This document shows positions 63,458-64,000 of a DNA stretch of 64,000 nt, in pieces (positions within the stretch are counted from its first letter, which is position 1; each line of letters starts with the position of its first letter). A model generated the notes under the pieces. That model saw only the letters and a program-made list of their open reading frames with translations, searched no databases and was not told the origin of the DNA. The stretch covers positions 62,001-126,000 of the forward strand of contig JAGXFL010000011.1 of NCBI GenBank assembly GCA_024637295.1. Reading direction: 5' to 3'. The DNA is from Sulfuricurvum sp. (GTDB taxonomy: Bacteria; Campylobacterota; Campylobacteria; Campylobacterales; Sulfurimonadaceae). The translations under genes were made by a program, and so were the position numbers.

Positions 63458-64000
63458 ATGGCTAACTTGAAAGAGATTCAAAGACAGATCAAGAGTGTTT
63501 CAAACACGCAAAAAACTACGCGTGCGATGAAACTCGTCTCTACGGCGAAACTTCGCCGTGCGGAAGAGTTAGCGAAACGTTCACGTCTGTTTGCACAAAA
63601 AACGAATCAAGTCATAGCTGAAATCGCAAGTCGTATTCATTGTAGTAAAATAGGCGGTATTGATAGCCGTTGTTTTGTTCAAAATGATGCGCCTAAAACG
63701 ATCGATATTATTTTTGTAACGGCTGATAAAGGTCTTTGTGGTGGTTTTAACCTCCAAACGATTAAAGCGGTAAAACGTTTGATCAGCGATTGCTCTGATA
63801 AGAATGTAAACTTCCGTTTACGCGGTATCGGTAAAAAAGGGATTGAATATTTTAATTTTAATCAAGTTGAAATGCTTGATGAAGTTAAAAATCTTAGTTC
63901 GTCTCCTGATATGCAGCGATCCAGTGAGTTTATGACTCGTTCGATTAAAGATTTCAAGGATGGTATTGTTGATGCTGTTTATCTTGTTTATAACGGCTAC
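63458..64000 (+). CDS. atpG: ATP synthase F1 subunit gamma, N-terminal part
   Basis: The rotor shaft of F1. ATG at 63458 with a GGAT ribosome-binding site; 181 codons are visible and the frame is open at the window end. It begins MANLKEIQRQIKSVSNTQK with the typical TRAMKLVSTAKLRRAEEL helix, and has the TADKGLCGGFN motif near 88. The last third lies outside the window. atpD and atpC should follow. Confidence 0.97.
   Translation, partial: MANLKEIQRQIKSVSNTQKTTRAMKLVSTAKLRRAEELAKRSRLFAQKTNQVIAEIASRIHCSKIGGIDSRCFVQNDAPKTIDIIFVTADKGLCGGFNLQTIKAVKRLISDCSDKNVNFRLRGIGKKGIEYFNFNQVEMLDEVKNLSSSPDMQRSSEFMTRSIKDFKDGIVDAVYLVYNGY

Overview
The window is chromosomal DNA from a Campylobacterota (epsilonproteobacterial) species. 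The best guess is a free-living sulfur-oxidiser of the Sulfurimonas/Sulfuricurvum kind. The evidence is gene order and gene content: pyrH-rpoZ-spoT-tyrS-nitronate monooxygenase-amiA and birA-parA-parB-atpF'-atpF-atpH-atpA-atpG match blocks known from Helicobacter pylori. valS beside fliW, era beside a Csd6-type gene, two different F-ATPase b subunits and frequent TTG starts also fit. The genus is inferred from recall of gene order, not from an alignment.

Layout. 1-1436 (minus): the start of a trypsin-like protease gene, preceded by a 439-residue unknown protein. 1535-8592 (plus): nucleotide, stringent-response and tRNA-charging genes, ending in a cell-wall amidase. 8666-13327 (minus): an exported WD40-caspase protein and a DUF4139 protein, the most accessory-looking pair here. 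13490-13680: tRNA-Gly and tRNA-Ser. 13743-18128: pyrF, a YceI protein, a GNAT-like protein and valS. 18224-20707 (plus): fliW and a UvrD-type helicase.

20718-30190 (minus): nine tightly packed genes for a type IV pilus or type II secretion machine. They follow the MSHA-pilus order I-J-K-L-M-N-(extra)-E-G but carry no pilin genes. This is probably the Campylobacterota DNA-uptake (Cts-type) apparatus. 30200-35734 (minus): two peptidoglycan-trimming cell-shape genes (Csd4 and Csd6 types), era, rplI, a ferredoxin-thioredoxin-reductase/rhodanese fusion and argG. hslVU, normally between rplI and era, is absent. 35813-36869 (minus): fliT-like, fliS and flaG behind a convincing sigma-28 promoter, without the usual fliD.

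36980-44113: two transporters, a PAS protein, a MutS-family ATPase, dapE, a thioredoxin-fold protein and RidA. 44133-50254 (minus): a MarR-controlled RND efflux operon with an operator-like inverted repeat at its head. 50388-54454: slyD, a thioredoxin-fold protein, two methyltransferases (one ArsM-like), an ArsR-family regulator, and a periplasmic rhodanese-DUF302-DsrE operon; together these look like a sulfur or metalloid response locus. 54625-64000 (plus): rplU-rpmA, obgE-proB-fmt-birA-parA-parB, then the ATP synthase operon, cut by the window end inside atpG.

No insertion sequence, CRISPR array, prophage or rRNA gene was seen. No stretch over 300 bases lacks a gene. The largest non-coding stretches (13328-13742, holding two tRNAs, and 54455-54624) are covered by features below. 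Most of the window is core genome. The best candidates for new biology are the DUF4139/WD40-caspase pair, the pilin-less MSHA-like cluster, the ArsR-linked locus and the shortened MutS-family protein.
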